Both the position numbers and the translations under genes were made by a program. Source: Peronospora farinosa (Eukaryota > Oomycota > Peronosporomycetes > Peronosporales > Peronosporaceae). Taken from it: a stretch of DNA of 55,415 nt. This document shows, one piece after another, positions 22,901-34,439 of the stretch. The first letter of the stretch is position 1, and each line of letters starts with the position of its first letter. Below the pieces are notes generated by a model, which saw only the letters and a list, made by a program, of their open reading frames with translations, was not told where the DNA came from and searched no databases. The stretch is taken from contig CANTFK010000784.1 of NCBI GenBank assembly GCA_947646735.1, positions 1 to 55,415 of the forward strand, given 5' to 3'.

Positions 22901-23745
22901 CAAGCGTCGATACGCTTGTGCTAGCATCACATAGCAGTTGAACGGGATGATAAGGTCGTTTGCATTGGCATTAAGACGTAAAGTCACTTGTACCCTGTGA
23001 CTCCATATAGTGCAATTTGTCCATTAAGGTGTGATACGTGACGTAGGAAGTATGCGCAAATCTAAGTACCAGGTTTCTAGAGATCACACTAAGATAGGGT
23101 CATGTTGGAGCCTAATCCTATAAGTTTGACGAGGTGGTTGAAGGCGTGTGTCTTGTCAGTTTCTCGCCAAGGAGGCAACGTTCCGAGGACAACCTCAAAG
23201 GTGCTGGACCGCCGCCGTCGGAGCGTCAGCTGTTCGTAGAAGGAGAAGGGACTGATGTCCAAAGGAGATTGCAGCGATGGTGGTACAGGCCGTAGTCTAA
23301 TGCTAAGGACTCACCTCAGACCAAGAATGCAACAGATGAAATTTCAACTCTCACTTGCCAAAGTGGTTGAGAACAGACCTGCTGAGGTAAAGCTACGTGA
23401 GCTACAAGCAAGTAGTGCAGCCGTTGTTTACACAGGATAACAAAGCTGTTTGGGTGGACACTTAGGCATGGCAATGAAGGTAGTCACGGCAGTCACATTT
23501 CTAGTATCGGACGATGCGTGATACGTGTACGGAACCAATTTGCTTGGACGATATGACAAGACATACGAGTCGAACGACACAGAGGTCTTACCACTCGTTA
23601 TCTGGAAACTTGTTGATCGTATACGAGAACGCACCAAACCCGCACAGCCAAGACAAAGTACCTGGACACCATACCATGACCGTCATGTCGTCCACGAATC
23701 ATCTTGGACAGATGTTGTTCAATAAGTGTTGACTGTTTCCCCATT
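22901..23745 (+). other. Intergenic region with one decayed coding-like stretch
   Basis: Most of it holds nothing I can name. From about 23459 to 23725 a plus-strand frame reads like protein (GTNLLGRYDKTYES...WKLVDRIRERT...SSWTDVV) but has an in-frame TGA near 23519. I do not recognise the family. It may be a fragment of a transposon protein or a dead gene. Confidence 0.3.
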
Positions 23746-25383
23746 CTAGCCATTTATCGCCAGACGTAAACGATTTGCACGAACATCGAGAACAGTTGGA
23801 AGACGCATCAATGCTTCATCGTCATTCTTGTGGCAACCATGGGGTACGTGGAAAAGGGGCATTTGCTTTTGGCGCTCCTTTTGCAAACCTATCACAGTGT
23901 TGTTCGTGGCTTCTCCTGTATTGTTGTTGATCTCATTACTTGTCACTTCATGAACAGTTTCACAACAAACGCCACTCAATCTGAGACTTTCCTTGCTTCG
24001 GTGCAGTCCTTCGTCAAACTCTTCGGCAGAAATGGTAAGTTGTGAGCAATCGACTTCCTCGAGGAAAGCGACACTTGAGACCAGATGTGTAAAAAAGTAA
24101 CCCGGCTCCGACACTAGCTTTGTGGGATTTCGGTATTCCAAGATAAATGCCACATTGCGCTTGAGTTCACACGGGTTGGCACGCAACACTACAAAGATCA
24201 GTGCCGGCAAAAATTCATCTGCCGACGGAAATCTACCGCCATTCTCCGTCTTCAAAAACATCGTCAAGTCTTGACACACACGCAACACGCCATCCATTTT
24301 GCGTCGAGGACTCGGACACAGCGTCATGGCTTCGAGTTGTCGTGCCAGAAGGATCCACGTTTGTTCCTGCTCGTGCGACTTTGGCACAGGCAAATCAAGA
24401 TGCTGAAAAGTAACAAAATCCAGCAACTTGATACGTTCATGGAACGCGTCGTCCTGTTTAGCTGCTTGCACTGACGGGGTGAGCGTCCTGGCATACACTT
24501 TTTCCATCAGGAAAGCCTCCAACACTTCGTGCAGCAAGTCCACCCCAGAGGCATCAAAGACATGCAAGTAGTTATGTTGCTGCTGTGTTTCTCCATCATC
24601 TGCACCTCCCTGCAGCAATAGTCTTAATTTCTTGCTGTGCTTGATCTGCTCGACGAGTTTGTTGATAAAGTCTTGGATCCTCCTTCCCGGTCGGTCTTGA
24701 GTCGTAGTAGCACTCAACATCTGAGGAAGGTCCCACATCTCCATTCTCTTGACAAACGATTGGATACGATACACCAATTCTGCTGCCTCTGGATTCTTCA
24801 ATAACGCCACAAGTTCCCGAAAACCCACCAAAAACGCCATCTCTCGATCGTGTCCTGTCAATTTCTCCGTCCGTGGACTGTGAGATTGTTGCCATTGATT
24901 CAGCAACGACTCTTGCTCACGTATCTCCTGAAAAAGCGTATGGTATCTTCTGACAGGGCTCTGGGTATCATCATCAGCTTCTGTCTCTTCCTCCTTCAGT
25001 AACTGCAAATCGTTAACCAGAATTTTGTGCTTGAGTTCTTCAAGACACGTAAAAAAACTAGACAACTCATGGTTAACGCCTTCCAGAGCTTCACGGCAAT
25101 GGCTAGGGATTGTAGAAACAATTTGTTGATGCGAAAACTCCATAAAACCGACTGGAAGCGTCTTCAATTTGCGTTCATGAACGCCATCGACCCAAGACAC
25201 GCGATTCGCACGGGCTGCCAGCAACAACTCACTACGCCGTTGCTCCGAGAGAACGTACGAGGGTGCAACTGGTATGGTTGAAAAAGCCGTCGTTTCGGCA
25301 TATTGGGAAGACCCTTGCGAAGCTTCTGGACGGCTTGTAGCAGAACCTACAGCGAGTTTACCACTATTCCGACCCCAGAACAT
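23746..25383 (-). CDS. VPS9-domain protein (putative Rab5-type GEF), 545 aa
   Basis: The C-terminal part (residues about 310-460) matches the VPS9 domain: FPSADEFLPALIFVVLRANP, then FILEYRNPTKL and GYFFTHLVSSVAFLEEVD. VPS9 proteins load GTP onto Rab5-family GTPases on early endosomes. In Rabex-5 the catalytic Asp and Tyr lie in the D-E-x-x-P and G-Y-x-x-T segments; here these are Asp389 and Tyr429, both present. The N-terminal 300 residues are helical and charged, with no named domain. It is a single exon starting at the only ATG near the frame's 5' end. Upstream (25384-25508), a short interval separates it from the divergent EMC5 gene. Confidence in the domain is high; the particular Rab is inferred. 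Confidence 0.85.
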   Translation of the reverse strand: MFWGRNSGKLAVGSATSRPEASQGSSQYAETTAFSTIPVAPSYVLSEQRRSELLLAARANRVSWVDGVHERKLKTLPVGFMEFSHQQIVSTIPSHCREALEGVNHELSSFFTCLEELKHKILVNDLQLLKEEETEADDDTQSPVRRYHTLFQEIREQESLLNQWQQSHSPRTEKLTGHDREMAFLVGFRELVALLKNPEAAELVYRIQSFVKRMEMWDLPQMLSATTTQDRPGRRIQDFINKLVEQIKHSKKLRLLLQGGADDGETQQQHNYLHVFDASGVDLLHEVLEAFLMEKVYARTLTPSVQAAKQDDAFHERIKLLDFVTFQHLDLPVPKSHEQEQTWILLARQLEAMTLCPSPRRKMDGVLRVCQDLTMFLKTENGGRFPSADEFLPALIFVVLRANPCELKRNVAFILEYRNPTKLVSEPGYFFTHLVSSVAFLEEVDCSQLTISAEEFDEGLHRSKESLRLSGVCCETVHEVTSNEINNNTGEATNNTVIGLQKERQKQMPLFHVPHGCHKNDDEALMRLPTVLDVRANRLRLAING

Positions 25384-25508
25384 TGTCTACGTCGTTCGTA
25401 TGCTGCAATGACCGGTATACCTCTTGATGCTACCGGTATACCTCATACTGTGTGATACCGGTAGAAAAGGTATCACTGGATAAGACGTGACTAAGTCATA
25501 TTGAAATA

Positions 25509-26092
25509 ATGGCGATTATTGGGAAACTTCTGATTGCGATGGGTACACTGCTACTGGTGCATGCGAGCTACTACTCAGTGCAATGTACGCTCCTTTTCTT
25601 CCTCTTTCTAACGCAATCTTTTTCGTGTAGTATAAAGCTTAATTGATGTTGTCCTTTTCATTGACAGACGAGATCTATGCAAAGTCGACCGAGACTTTGG
25701 ATGCACCGATGCCACCTTTTGAGGTATATTTTTAGCCAATCGATGAATGGAATTGTGTATAATATGTATCTTATTGGTCAATTATTTCATTTTTTGCTTC
25801 TCAAGGTGGTTGTTGAGCTCGTGGTGTCCTTCCTCATCTCTTTGGTGGGCGTACTACTCACGTCTGGAGAGATGCTGCCTATCCGATCCAATGACGCGCT
25901 GCACTCAAGGTACGTCGATAAAAAGCAGCTGAAAAAAAGCTGAAAATTTGACCCTTCTAGAGTCTAAATGTTGTGTTTTCTGGCTGTATTAATGCTGTTT
26001 GCTCTAGATCGCTGGCGACTGTTATTTCCAGTCCAGATTTCCATGTCTTTAATCATCGTGGGAAGACGCTACACAAGCGTGTTATTTCATAA
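25509..26092 (+). CDS. EMC5: ER membrane protein complex subunit 5 (MMGT1 family), 4 exons, 106 aa
   Basis: Exons: 25509-25584, 25668-25723, 25806-25909, 26008-26092 (321 nt, frame kept throughout). All introns are GT-AG with GTACG or GTATA donors. The protein starts MAIIGKLLIAMGTLLLVHAS (first membrane segment), has a second membrane segment VVVELVVSFLISLVGVLL in exon 3, and ends SPDFHVFNHRGKTLHKR. The last block matches the conserved FYVFNHRG motif near the C-terminus of human MMGT1/EMC5. EMC5 is a core membrane subunit of the complex that inserts proteins into the ER membrane. Human EMC5 is 131 aa, so the length fits. The exon model rests on splice signals and frame; no transcript was available. 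Confidence 0.85.
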
Positions 26093-27345
26093 AGAGTAAG
26101 CTGTGATGGGGAGGGCTATCATTAAAGAGAATGGAACTGCTGATGCTCTGAGCCCTTGACAGGATGGATACCTTTAGTAATGAGTGTGAAGGTTTGAAGA
26201 TCGAGCTACTCTAGGGGTGTCTAATTGCTGAGTGCCTTTGCTGCTAGTTGGTGCACTTCTTGTCAGTGTTGTTAGTGTTGACTTATGCGCATGTTATACA
26301 GCTTGAGCTTACAACTCAGTCTACCATGTCCTCCATTGAGTTTTGGTAAAATCTATCATGCTCGTGGTCGACCAATCTCCCTGGCATGGAGATCTGGCAA
26401 TTGTCCCTCTAACTGGAGCAGAAAATTCGATCGTGCCAGCTCACAGCAAGCAACTACGTAGCATAGAGATTGGTCTGGGTAGACCACTAGGACAGTCACT
26501 TTAATCCTATAGTGTGCTTTGATTGCGAGGCTTCGACATATTATAAGCCGAAATCATGCTTTGGGTTGGACACTGACAATCACCAAATAGACTGAATAAA
26601 GGTAATTGAAATGTTGTTGATAGCTAGCTAATTAGCTCAGTGAACTGTCAATTACTTTCAAATTACCACACTTCGACATTGCAATGGATATGAGTTCTTA
26701 AATCTAGCTACCTACCTAGCAAGTATTGGATGCAACAATACAGTTATGATAACAATGTGAGCACAGTTGACGGCACATTTGATCACTGGACGATGAAACG
26801 TGTGCTTTTAGTGCTCGCGTTCTTATGGGCAAATCTGATAACATTGCAGCGCACGGAATAAACAGCAAGATGCTTTACCGCTGCAATTCAGTAATATTGC
26901 GCAGCCGTATAGGGCTTTCATCTTATATTCAATAAAAAAGAGATGTAAGGAGTTGATCTAGGCTCGTGGGGATGAACGTCCCCTCATACCACTCTCATCA
27001 ACGTCTAGACGGTGAACAGGCTGAACTCAGAACGAGTCCAACCACCACCAAGCGTTTCTATTCCACGTCTGTAACAGAGCTAACGCTATAGAGAAGAGCA
27101 AGTAAACTCCTGACATAGATCGTGGACATCAATCAATAGAAATCGAGCGATACACACAGGCGGGCATTTATGATACTGACACCCTATACTTCTCACCTTG
27201 GAAAAAAATGACTGGCGCGCAGCCTCTTTCGTAAAAAAGTAGCGGTATGAAGTCATCCGTCTTCTTACATAAGTATACAGTACTCTCACTACCTCTTCAA
27301 GTCGTTATTTAATACTACAGGATAAAGCCTCAAAAAAATTAAGCG
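26093..27345. other. Intergenic, no gene recognised
   Basis: A/T-rich sequence between two plus-strand genes. No frame has recognisable protein content, and I see no clear repeat or terminal inverted sequence. Confidence 0.6.
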
Positions 27346-28624
27346 ATGGTCATGCAAGTCCTACAGCGTCTTGGCACAACCAGGAAAACTTTCTTGCAAA
27401 ATACTAAGACAACAGCAAGTCTTTTACATAAATATCAATTAATATGGGTCACTGATTTTAGTACTAGTCAATTAAGACCTCTTGGTCTAAAAGAAGGTGT
27501 AAAAACGACGTCGGGTATGACGCCTATCATGCAGATGTTGGCGGCCTATGTGGTTGTAGGTATGTCAGCCATGATCGTTGTTGCTCGTTACAAGAGTCGT
27601 GATGTTCAAGAGGATGAGGTACGAACGGACGTGTACTGTCTCATATATATCATGGCATGTTGCCTTTTTCACAACGTGACAACAGTGTAACGGTCAACGT
27701 TCTCGATAACGTCATCTGTTCTGTTCCATTTTGTTATCAAATTTAGAATGTCCGTATCTATAACATGGCAAAACGTGCAGTCGTGAAAGATCGACGTCTG
27801 TTTGAGACTGTAGGGTATCCAAAGGAATTTGAACGGATTAAAAAACTTGATGAGACTGAGTCATCTCTTGAACAGAAAGGGAGTTTCAAAGTCATGGGAG
27901 ACAAGTACGTAGTATTTCTTTTTTTGAGCTTTGAAGTATCCTGATGTATTGACTGTATGTTTTGCTGGCATGTAGTGGGAGTGTCATGGTACACTACCGA
28001 CAGAATGTCCATGTAGGCGACGACAAAGACAGCAACATTGTCACGTTTGACGAACTGAGTGTGGAGCGTGAGGATGGAACGCAATTCTCAGCGCTCGAGT
28101 CTTTCTTGCAGAACCAAAGCGTCGTTACACACCAGAAATCCGAGTCGCTGGGCAACAAGATGTTCTTTCCAGTGATCGGTGGCGTGTTGATCGGCGGCTT
28201 GGCGTCGTTCTTTGCCATTCGTATCCTGCGCAACCGACCATTCTACGTGCACAAATTGGTGCTCGACCATGTAAACAACCACGACATGGCACGCCAACTG
28301 ATTGGACACCCCATCAAGAGCGACCGCACCAAGTACGTAGGGGTGCTCACGAATGAAGCTGCCAATTATACTATCTCGTGCTCCGGTCCCAAGGGCAACG
28401 GCACGCTCATTGTCAAGGCCTTCAAAAAAATAGATCCGGATGAGAAAGCCAAAGACGGACAGGATAAATCTGCTGGAGTCATGACAATTCCAGGTACATC
28501 TTGGAAATTCTCGACGCTTGTGCTGTCCGTCAGTCGTAACGAGAAACGCAAAGCAAAGAAAGCTAAGACAATCAATCTTCTAATTAGTGGTGACGTGCCA
28601 CCTGTATCATCACAACGACCGTAG
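27346..28624 (+). CDS. COA1/TIM21-like mitochondrial inner-membrane protein, 3 exons, 359 aa
   Basis: Exons: 27346-27618, 27747-27904, 27976-28624 (1080 nt; both introns are GTACG...TAG and keep frame). Exon 1 begins with a basic, Ser/Thr-rich presequence-like stretch, then the membrane segment MQMLAAYVVVGMSAMIVVA. Exon 3 has a second membrane segment (VIGGVLIGGLASFFAIRIL) followed by RPFYVHKLVLDHVNNHDMARQLIGHPI and a beta-rich tail (ISCSGPKGNGTLIVKAFKK...WKFSTLVLSV). A membrane segment, 'RPxY..al..l..h..a...lG.Pi' and the 'G..G.g.v' strand pattern are the layout of Coa1, a cytochrome c oxidase assembly factor. The match is by pattern, and the N-terminal extension with its own membrane segment is unusual. 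Two fused neighbouring genes are possible but unlikely, because the splices keep frame exactly. Confidence 0.65.
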
Positions 28625-29992
28625 CTACACTACAACACGAACATGTAAACCGTTGCCAGAGTCTAACACAATCAAACTAGACAGTGAACATACTTTTACA
28701 CGTGTAGTGAGTAGCACGTCCGTAAAGACAACAACCTACAACTCTTGGCGCAGCCATTACTCGGTAATGATGCAATTTTGCTTCGTGGAACAGTTTCGTT
28801 TTGTCAGGCCTCACCACAAAACGGACAAACATATTGATGCCCCAGTCAATCTACAAGCAGATCAAAGTAACCGATGGAGCATGGCACTGGTCCTCAACAA
28901 CTCGAATGCTAGAAATGTTTGAGAAAAAAATGTTTAAACAAACAATGCAGTTGTCGCATGCATTGTAGATGTCAATTAACCGTAATGCGGAATGCTTGTA
29001 GTCTTGATCGAGTATGAAAAGTTGTATATCAAGCCCAACTATTCATATATGAACGGGCTTCAGTCGAGTAAAGGCAGCCTTATACTGCTACAGTAAACTA
29101 AATCCATTTAAAAAGCGTTTTGTCTTTTGATGCACATCTGGTGAATCGTCACTGCTATATTGAATCGACAATTGTCAGATCGTCCTTGGTAAAAACCTAG
29201 CTTTACCAAAACTGCTGCCAGGTTTACATCCTCAGACTCGTGATGCTTAAATTAGTTTATTCAGTGCACGTAGCAGTTCCCGCACGTTTCCATATAATTT
29301 TCATAGCCTTCGACTGGTTCCAGATATATCATCTCACTTAGTTCTGAGTCTCGTAATGTCTTAGCTGCAGTCGTTTCATTTGTCGATGTACGACAATCGC
29401 AAGCCACGAGTCGTATTGTGTTATAACGTTATACCGGGCTTTACATTACAGTGTTGTCATCATCATTATAGCGGTACAGTGTAGTCATCATCACTGTAGC
29501 GTTGGCTAAATCCTTTAGCAACTACACGTGCTTTGAACTTATCCAGACTGCCATGAGCTTCCGTAATTCACTTGAAACCCATTTTGATGATGGCTGTTCA
29601 TCCTTTGGGTAGTGGTAACTTTTACACCATTCCCTTCTCAATCAGGCGACTGATCTCCGCAATCCTAGGCTAGCTCCCACTTGTTTTGGTCAGTACTTAT
29701 TCAAATGATTGGATCCACTCCAAGTGCCGAATTCTCCTTTTGTGTGATGAAATGTGATCGACAGCATTTTTTGACTGCAATACATACACCCTTTTTGATC
29801 ATTGTGTATTAGTGGCGTTCTAATCGCTGTCTCGCATACGAAAGAATGAATCCATTCCATGCTTGGAAGTCTTGGAATACCCTTTTTGACATTCAAAGAT
29901 AAATACAGTACGCATTTTTGACACTTGGTGTAACCCGCGTACCCACTAAATAATCCTTTTAAATTTTACTCTACAAAAACTAAAAATTAACC
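28625..29992. other. Intergenic, no gene recognised
   Basis: A/T-rich interval between the COA1-like and PITH genes. A minus-strand frame at 29690-29896 reads somewhat like protein (EWIHSFVCE...HHTKGEFGTWSG) but I cannot place it. A short imperfect repeat (gtcatcatca[t/c]t[a/g]tagcg) occurs near 29456-29502. Confidence 0.5.
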
Positions 29993-30670
29993 ATGAGCTC
30001 GACTGACGCCGCTTCAAAGGTACGGCCCTATGGTGACCTAAAAGAGGTCATTAGCACCAAGGACTGCTATTGCTTGAACGAGGACCCAAACAAGCCTTTT
30101 CGTAACCTCTTTGTAAGTGACGAGACGTTGCAATTAAAGTCGGATGCCGATGGTACGACATGTCAAAATGGTCAAAATGGTCAAAAACTCAAAATTTATG
30201 TCTAAATTGTATTTTTGACAATTTACAATTATCTCGTAGAGCAATTGATGCTCTACATCGAGTTCCAAGACACCGTCAAGCTCTTTTCGCTCAACATCGT
30301 GGCTCCTTTGGGCGAAGAGGCTCCTCGTGTCATCAAGCTTTTTGTAAACCGTCCCAATCTCGGCTTCACGGACGCAGGAGACGTCGAGCCGACGCAGACC
30401 ATTGAGCTCCAAGAAGAAGATTTGTTGCCTGAAAATGACGTCGAGCTGCGTTTTGTCAAGTTCCAGCGCGTCAAAAATGTGACTGTTTTTGTTGACGAAA
30501 ACAATGGTGCTGACGAGACTGTCATTTCCAGTCTCCAGTTCTTTGGTACCGTACTGCTCAAGTTGAAGTTGTTTTTGACATTTTTGACATTTTTGACATG
30601 CTGGGCGTACGTAGGCGAGCCTTTGGCGGGTACCAACATGAACGATTTCAAAAAGATTAGCGACGAGTAA
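29993..30670 (+). CDS. PITH-domain protein (thioredoxin-like 1 C-terminal type), 3 exons, 173 aa
   Basis: Exons: 29993-30152, 30240-30550, 30620-30670 (522 nt). The joined protein carries the PITH signature: LKSDADEQLMLYI, TVKLFSLNIVAP, VIKLFVNRPNLGF, EPTQTIEL, LRFVKFQRVKNVTVFVDEN, and the closing FFGT/PLAGTNMNDFKK. PITH domains form a beta-sandwich and, in human TXNL1, dock onto the 26S proteasome lid; stand-alone PITH proteins (PITHD1 type) also exist. No thioredoxin CxxC domain precedes it here, so it is of the stand-alone type. The acceptor of intron 2 is gcgag/cct rather than the nearer gtacgtag, because only the former keeps frame and restores the GTxxxxTNMNDF motif. Confidence 0.85.
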
Positions 30671-31630
30671 AAAAGGTTGTTTGAAGCTGTGTCACGCCCA
30701 AACGATCCACAATCAAAAGTCGAGGCAGATTGAGTCCGGGTACTATACACTTTACACGTTGAGGAGGTAGGTCACTGGCAAGCACATTGCTTTGTTGCCA
30801 TCTATGCAAGTCAAAGGATAATCTGGAGCTTCTTCTTAATGGTGGGAGGCTGGGAGCAAGCTGTGCTTATTGCGAGGCAAACCTCGTTGTTTGTATGAAT
30901 TCTGCTGGTCGTTTCCAGTGTTGATCAATACCTACTCTAGCGAGTTGTAAACTGTGGCGGTTATACGCGTTCGTTACCAAGTGATGCCGACCTTGTGCGA
31001 CCTTCTCTAGCAGTCCATTGGTTTTCTAATGCCTGCTCATGATGCTTGCACAAGAAGTCGTATAGCACTTCTCCACATCTTGATCGTCGTTTGGCTGAGA
31101 CGATTTAGCACTTCAAACTCAGGTCTTGTTTGTCACACAAAACAAGACTGCTTGTCGATGAGATGATGCTCCTCAGCTATATGCATTGCTGTAGTGAGCA
31201 ATATGACCATGAAACATGCAAAAAAGATCACCAGCTCAGCATCGCTCGTCAAGACAAAGTTCGAATTTACGCTGTGGGTACGCATGCAACAATGAGCAAT
31301 GATCAAGTGCCCTTTACGTCTGTGTGGTGTAAGACCCTCAGTGCTCAATAGGCATGACTTCGTGTATACATTCAGCTGCATATGTGTGACCTGGAAACTA
31401 TATACTCGACAAAGTTGCTGCAATTGTTCAAGCATGGCGCCTCGATTATTTTTCAGCAGCCTTTTAGACAACGTAGCACCTCAACCCGAAACTTTCTTTC
31501 GCCATGACGAATGCACTAATGTCAACCAAACAATCCGACCAAAGACAAGCTTTCGATTGAAAAATTGGCTCAGCTGCAACTGATCACTCGACTTTCGGAT
31601 GCACTTCAACTTGGCGGTAGACGTAACTGA
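30671..31630. other. Intergenic, no gene recognised
   Basis: No frame here has recognisable content, except that 31520-31627 is open in the frame of the LRR gene that follows and reads like protein (KLSIEKLAQLQLITRLSDAL). A TGA at 31628-31630 separates it from that gene. Confidence 0.5.
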
Positions 31631-31720
31631 CCACCTCGTCCCAAGGAAGTAACGGATGCCAAAAAGAGACGAGAAGCCGACAAAAAAGTCCATGATAGAC
31701 ATTTTCTTCGCAAACTTTCG

Positions 31721-32874
31721 ATGGAGCTATTATTCCTGACTTTAAACGCTCGTCGCATCGAAGATCAACAAGCCATTGAACGAATTATGGCGTCTCGAGA
31801 CAAGGGGTGGCTGATGGGTCTTGGTTTTAAGGGACCTCGCACCCCTCACTTGTCACGCAGCACCAAATATGACGAAAACGACGCAAAGCAAGTAGACCCG
31901 AATAGTGAGATGGCAGCGCTTGAGGAGAAGATGGTGGGTATGGCCATTAATACTCGAATGGAGAATGAGCGGCCAACTTCGCTCACTATGCGGCTTATTC
32001 GAGCGAATGTTGCTTTATCCAAGAATACCAAGCGTCGAGCTCGAGCTCGATCATCAGAAGCGGAAGATACCAAGATTGATGCAATGCTGCGCAAGAAAGT
32101 GTTGCGGATCGACTGGCTGGATATCGGCAAGATTGAAAATCTCGACGCGTTCACACACGTGGAAGAACTGTATCTTCAGTATAATTTGATTGAGACGATT
32201 GAAGGTTTAGACGACCATGCACAGCTCACGTTCCTTGCACTCGCTGGCAACCGAATCCGTGAAGTCAAGAACCTCAAGAACTTAAGTAATGTACGTCATT
32301 GACTTCGTTACGTGGTCAGCGAGGTCTTGTTGCTGACTTTGTTGTGCTTCAGCTCAAGTTTTTGGATTTGTCGATGAATTACATCGACAAGTTTGACGTA
32401 AGCGAGTTCCCGCAATCTCTTTGCGTGTTGCGTGTCGCCGGAAATCCCTTTGTCGAGACTACACCAGCCTACGCACATTTCGCATTCGAGAAATTGCCGA
32501 ATCTCGTAGAGGTTGATCAGTTTCGACGACCCTCTTCAATATTTGCACCAAAAACCACGCCTCTGTCTGCACAGTTGTCAAAAACTGTAAGTGAGACTTC
32601 AGCTTTAGATATTCGAGCAGCGGTATTGCCGATACCTCGTTCGTCAATGGACCAATACCGCGCATTGCAGGTCGAAGTGGAGCTACCTCACTCTGAACAG
32701 GATCTCCTAGAAAAACAAGAAGCAGAGCATACGGCGGTCTTTAATCGTATCGATTGCGAAAAAAAGCGTAACAAACGGGTGCCGAAGTGGAAGGTGCAGC
32801 TGACAGCAATAGCGTCTACGAACACAAGAACAATTAGCAGAGCGTGGGGAATGGATCCAGACTGGGACGAATAA
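31721..32874 (+). CDS. Leucine-rich-repeat protein, 2 exons, about 363 aa
   Basis: Exons 31721-32290 and 32353-32874 join in frame across a GTACGT...CAG intron. The middle holds SDS22-type leucine-rich repeats: VLRIDWLDIGKIENLDAFTHVEELYLQYNLIETIEGLDD, LTFLALAGNRIREVKNLKNL, LKFLDLSMNYIDKFDV, then an LRR cap (LCVLRVAGNPF...YAHFAFEKLPNLVEVDQF). The N-terminus is charged and helical. This repeat type is common in axonemal and phosphatase-binding proteins (LRRC46-like), and oomycetes have flagellate zoospores, so a ciliary role is a reasonable guess only. The frame is open upstream to 31631, so the true start could be earlier; a TGA at 31628 interrupts what looks like more N-terminal coding sequence. 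Confidence 0.7.
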
Positions 32875-33128
32875 CGAATTCCGCAAGCCTCGCACTGTCA
32901 CAAGCTCAACGAGCCACAGATGTAGCTCTCTTTGAAGCTATAAGTAGAGGCGTATCGTGCAGAAGAAAAAAACGAGGCAAAGCGTCCGAGGACGGACTAA
33001 CCTTTGAGAACGTGTCTTGTTAAAGAATGAAGCCAAGACATTCATGGCCTTCCAATCTTGTGAATTATACGTTGGTATCTCTTAACGTCGAGCAAGGAGC
33101 AAGAACTTAGAATTGCCATGACTAGCAC

Positions 33129-34032
33129 TTAAAGCTGAATGGCAAAGCTCGTATCGCATGGCGCTGCCTGGGGGACGTACCCTGCTAACGTCCGTAGATG
33201 CAGCATAAATTCTTGAAGCGTTAAATTTCGTGCATTCTGTACATGGACACTCTTGGAAATGACAAAGGGTGCTGCTTTGTTCGCGTCAGCACACGCTGCG
33301 ATGTCCGTTTGATGAGGACTAACCACCACGAGTCCGAACTTGCCTGTTATCGGGTCAAAAAGCTTCTGCGGTGCTCCACCAAAGAGCCGGTCACGACACA
33401 AACTTTGTAGTAAGTTGACTCGCCATGCAGCTTTCTCAGCTGCCCTCTGGAATCGGTTGGGAGCCCCAACGACGTGCACACTGGTCATGACCGTAGAGCT
33501 ACTGAGACAATAGGCCAGTCTCGGAAAGAATGCTCTGCATGTGGCTTCGACAAATTGCACGCTTTCCTCACTCATGATAAATAGCGGGCCATGGATTTGA
33601 TACTGAAGTAAGGAGATGGATAAGTTCTTGCTCGACTGTAGCAAGTGCTGCCTGTAGGTGCGGAGTGCGCAGAATTTGCTGTTTTGCAGTTTGAAGAGCT
33701 GCTAGTGATGACTTGAGACCTAAATGTTGGCGCATCCATTTTGTTGGCACGAGGACGTTCTCCCAGCACATGACAAAGGCATTACACAGACTGTTGGTAG
33801 ATTGCTTAATAGCTGGATACTCGTAAAGGTCATTGGAATAGGCGGATACGTCCATTGAGAAAGACGACACCATTGATTGGGACATTACAGTATTGTTTAT
33901 TGCTGAGTATCGACAATCAGTTTTGTTATTGTCGGCAAGAAGAAAATGTAATACATCAGGCTTCATACTCAATGGAAAAGTCTCACTTGACACGTTAAAG
34001 ACAACTTGAAGAATGAAGAGACTTGGATACAT
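33129..34032 (-). CDS. Unrecognised protein in two overlapping frames
   Basis: Two minus-strand frames, 33568-34032 (154 aa, MYPSLFILQVVFNVSSETFPLSMKPD at the start) and 33129-33644 (171 aa, ending TSFAIQL), overlap by 77 bp and both read like one protein. They could be joined by a 62-nt GT-AG intron (gtcatc...cctacag, about 33651-33712), which keeps frame but has an atypical donor, or separated by a frameshift. The content is hydrophobic-helical (NSLCNAFVMCWENVL, FVEATCRAFFPRLAYCL), resembling an adaptor or trafficking subunit, but I do not recognise the family. It lies tail-to-tail with the LRR gene and head-to-head with the carrier gene. Confidence 0.5.
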
Positions 34033-34439
34033 GTTTCGTGACTTGATAAATTTCTCTTTTAGACGGATTGGGATTGGTCACATTAAGTGAAGTTTACGCT
34101 CTCGGAGTGGTTAAAAAGTAGGCTGCTATGACGGATCGCCGGATCTTTTACGTCTTGGTGACGTCAAGTGTGCGCAGCGCCTTAAGGGATCTGATAGGGT
34201 TTCCAACATATCTGGTACTTGTATTAAGGGTACCCATTATGGTTGGAAAACCTTTCAAATCACATATGTCAACATATGCTTGATACCGTAATTTACGACT
34301 ATAGAAACCGCAACTCAGATCTTTTTGTAGTCAGGTCTTTTAAAACACTCGTGGAAGTTGCTTTAATTCTTACACGCACCTTTAGGGCAACATACGATCC
34401 CTGCCTTCAAGCATCTCTCCCTCTTTCTTCCTTACAAAC
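34033..34439. other. Divergent promoter region
   Basis: Lies between the starts of the unrecognised minus-strand gene and the plus-strand carrier gene. No other gene is visible. A short frame at 34243-34470 overlaps the carrier ATG and is probably chance. Confidence 0.5.
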
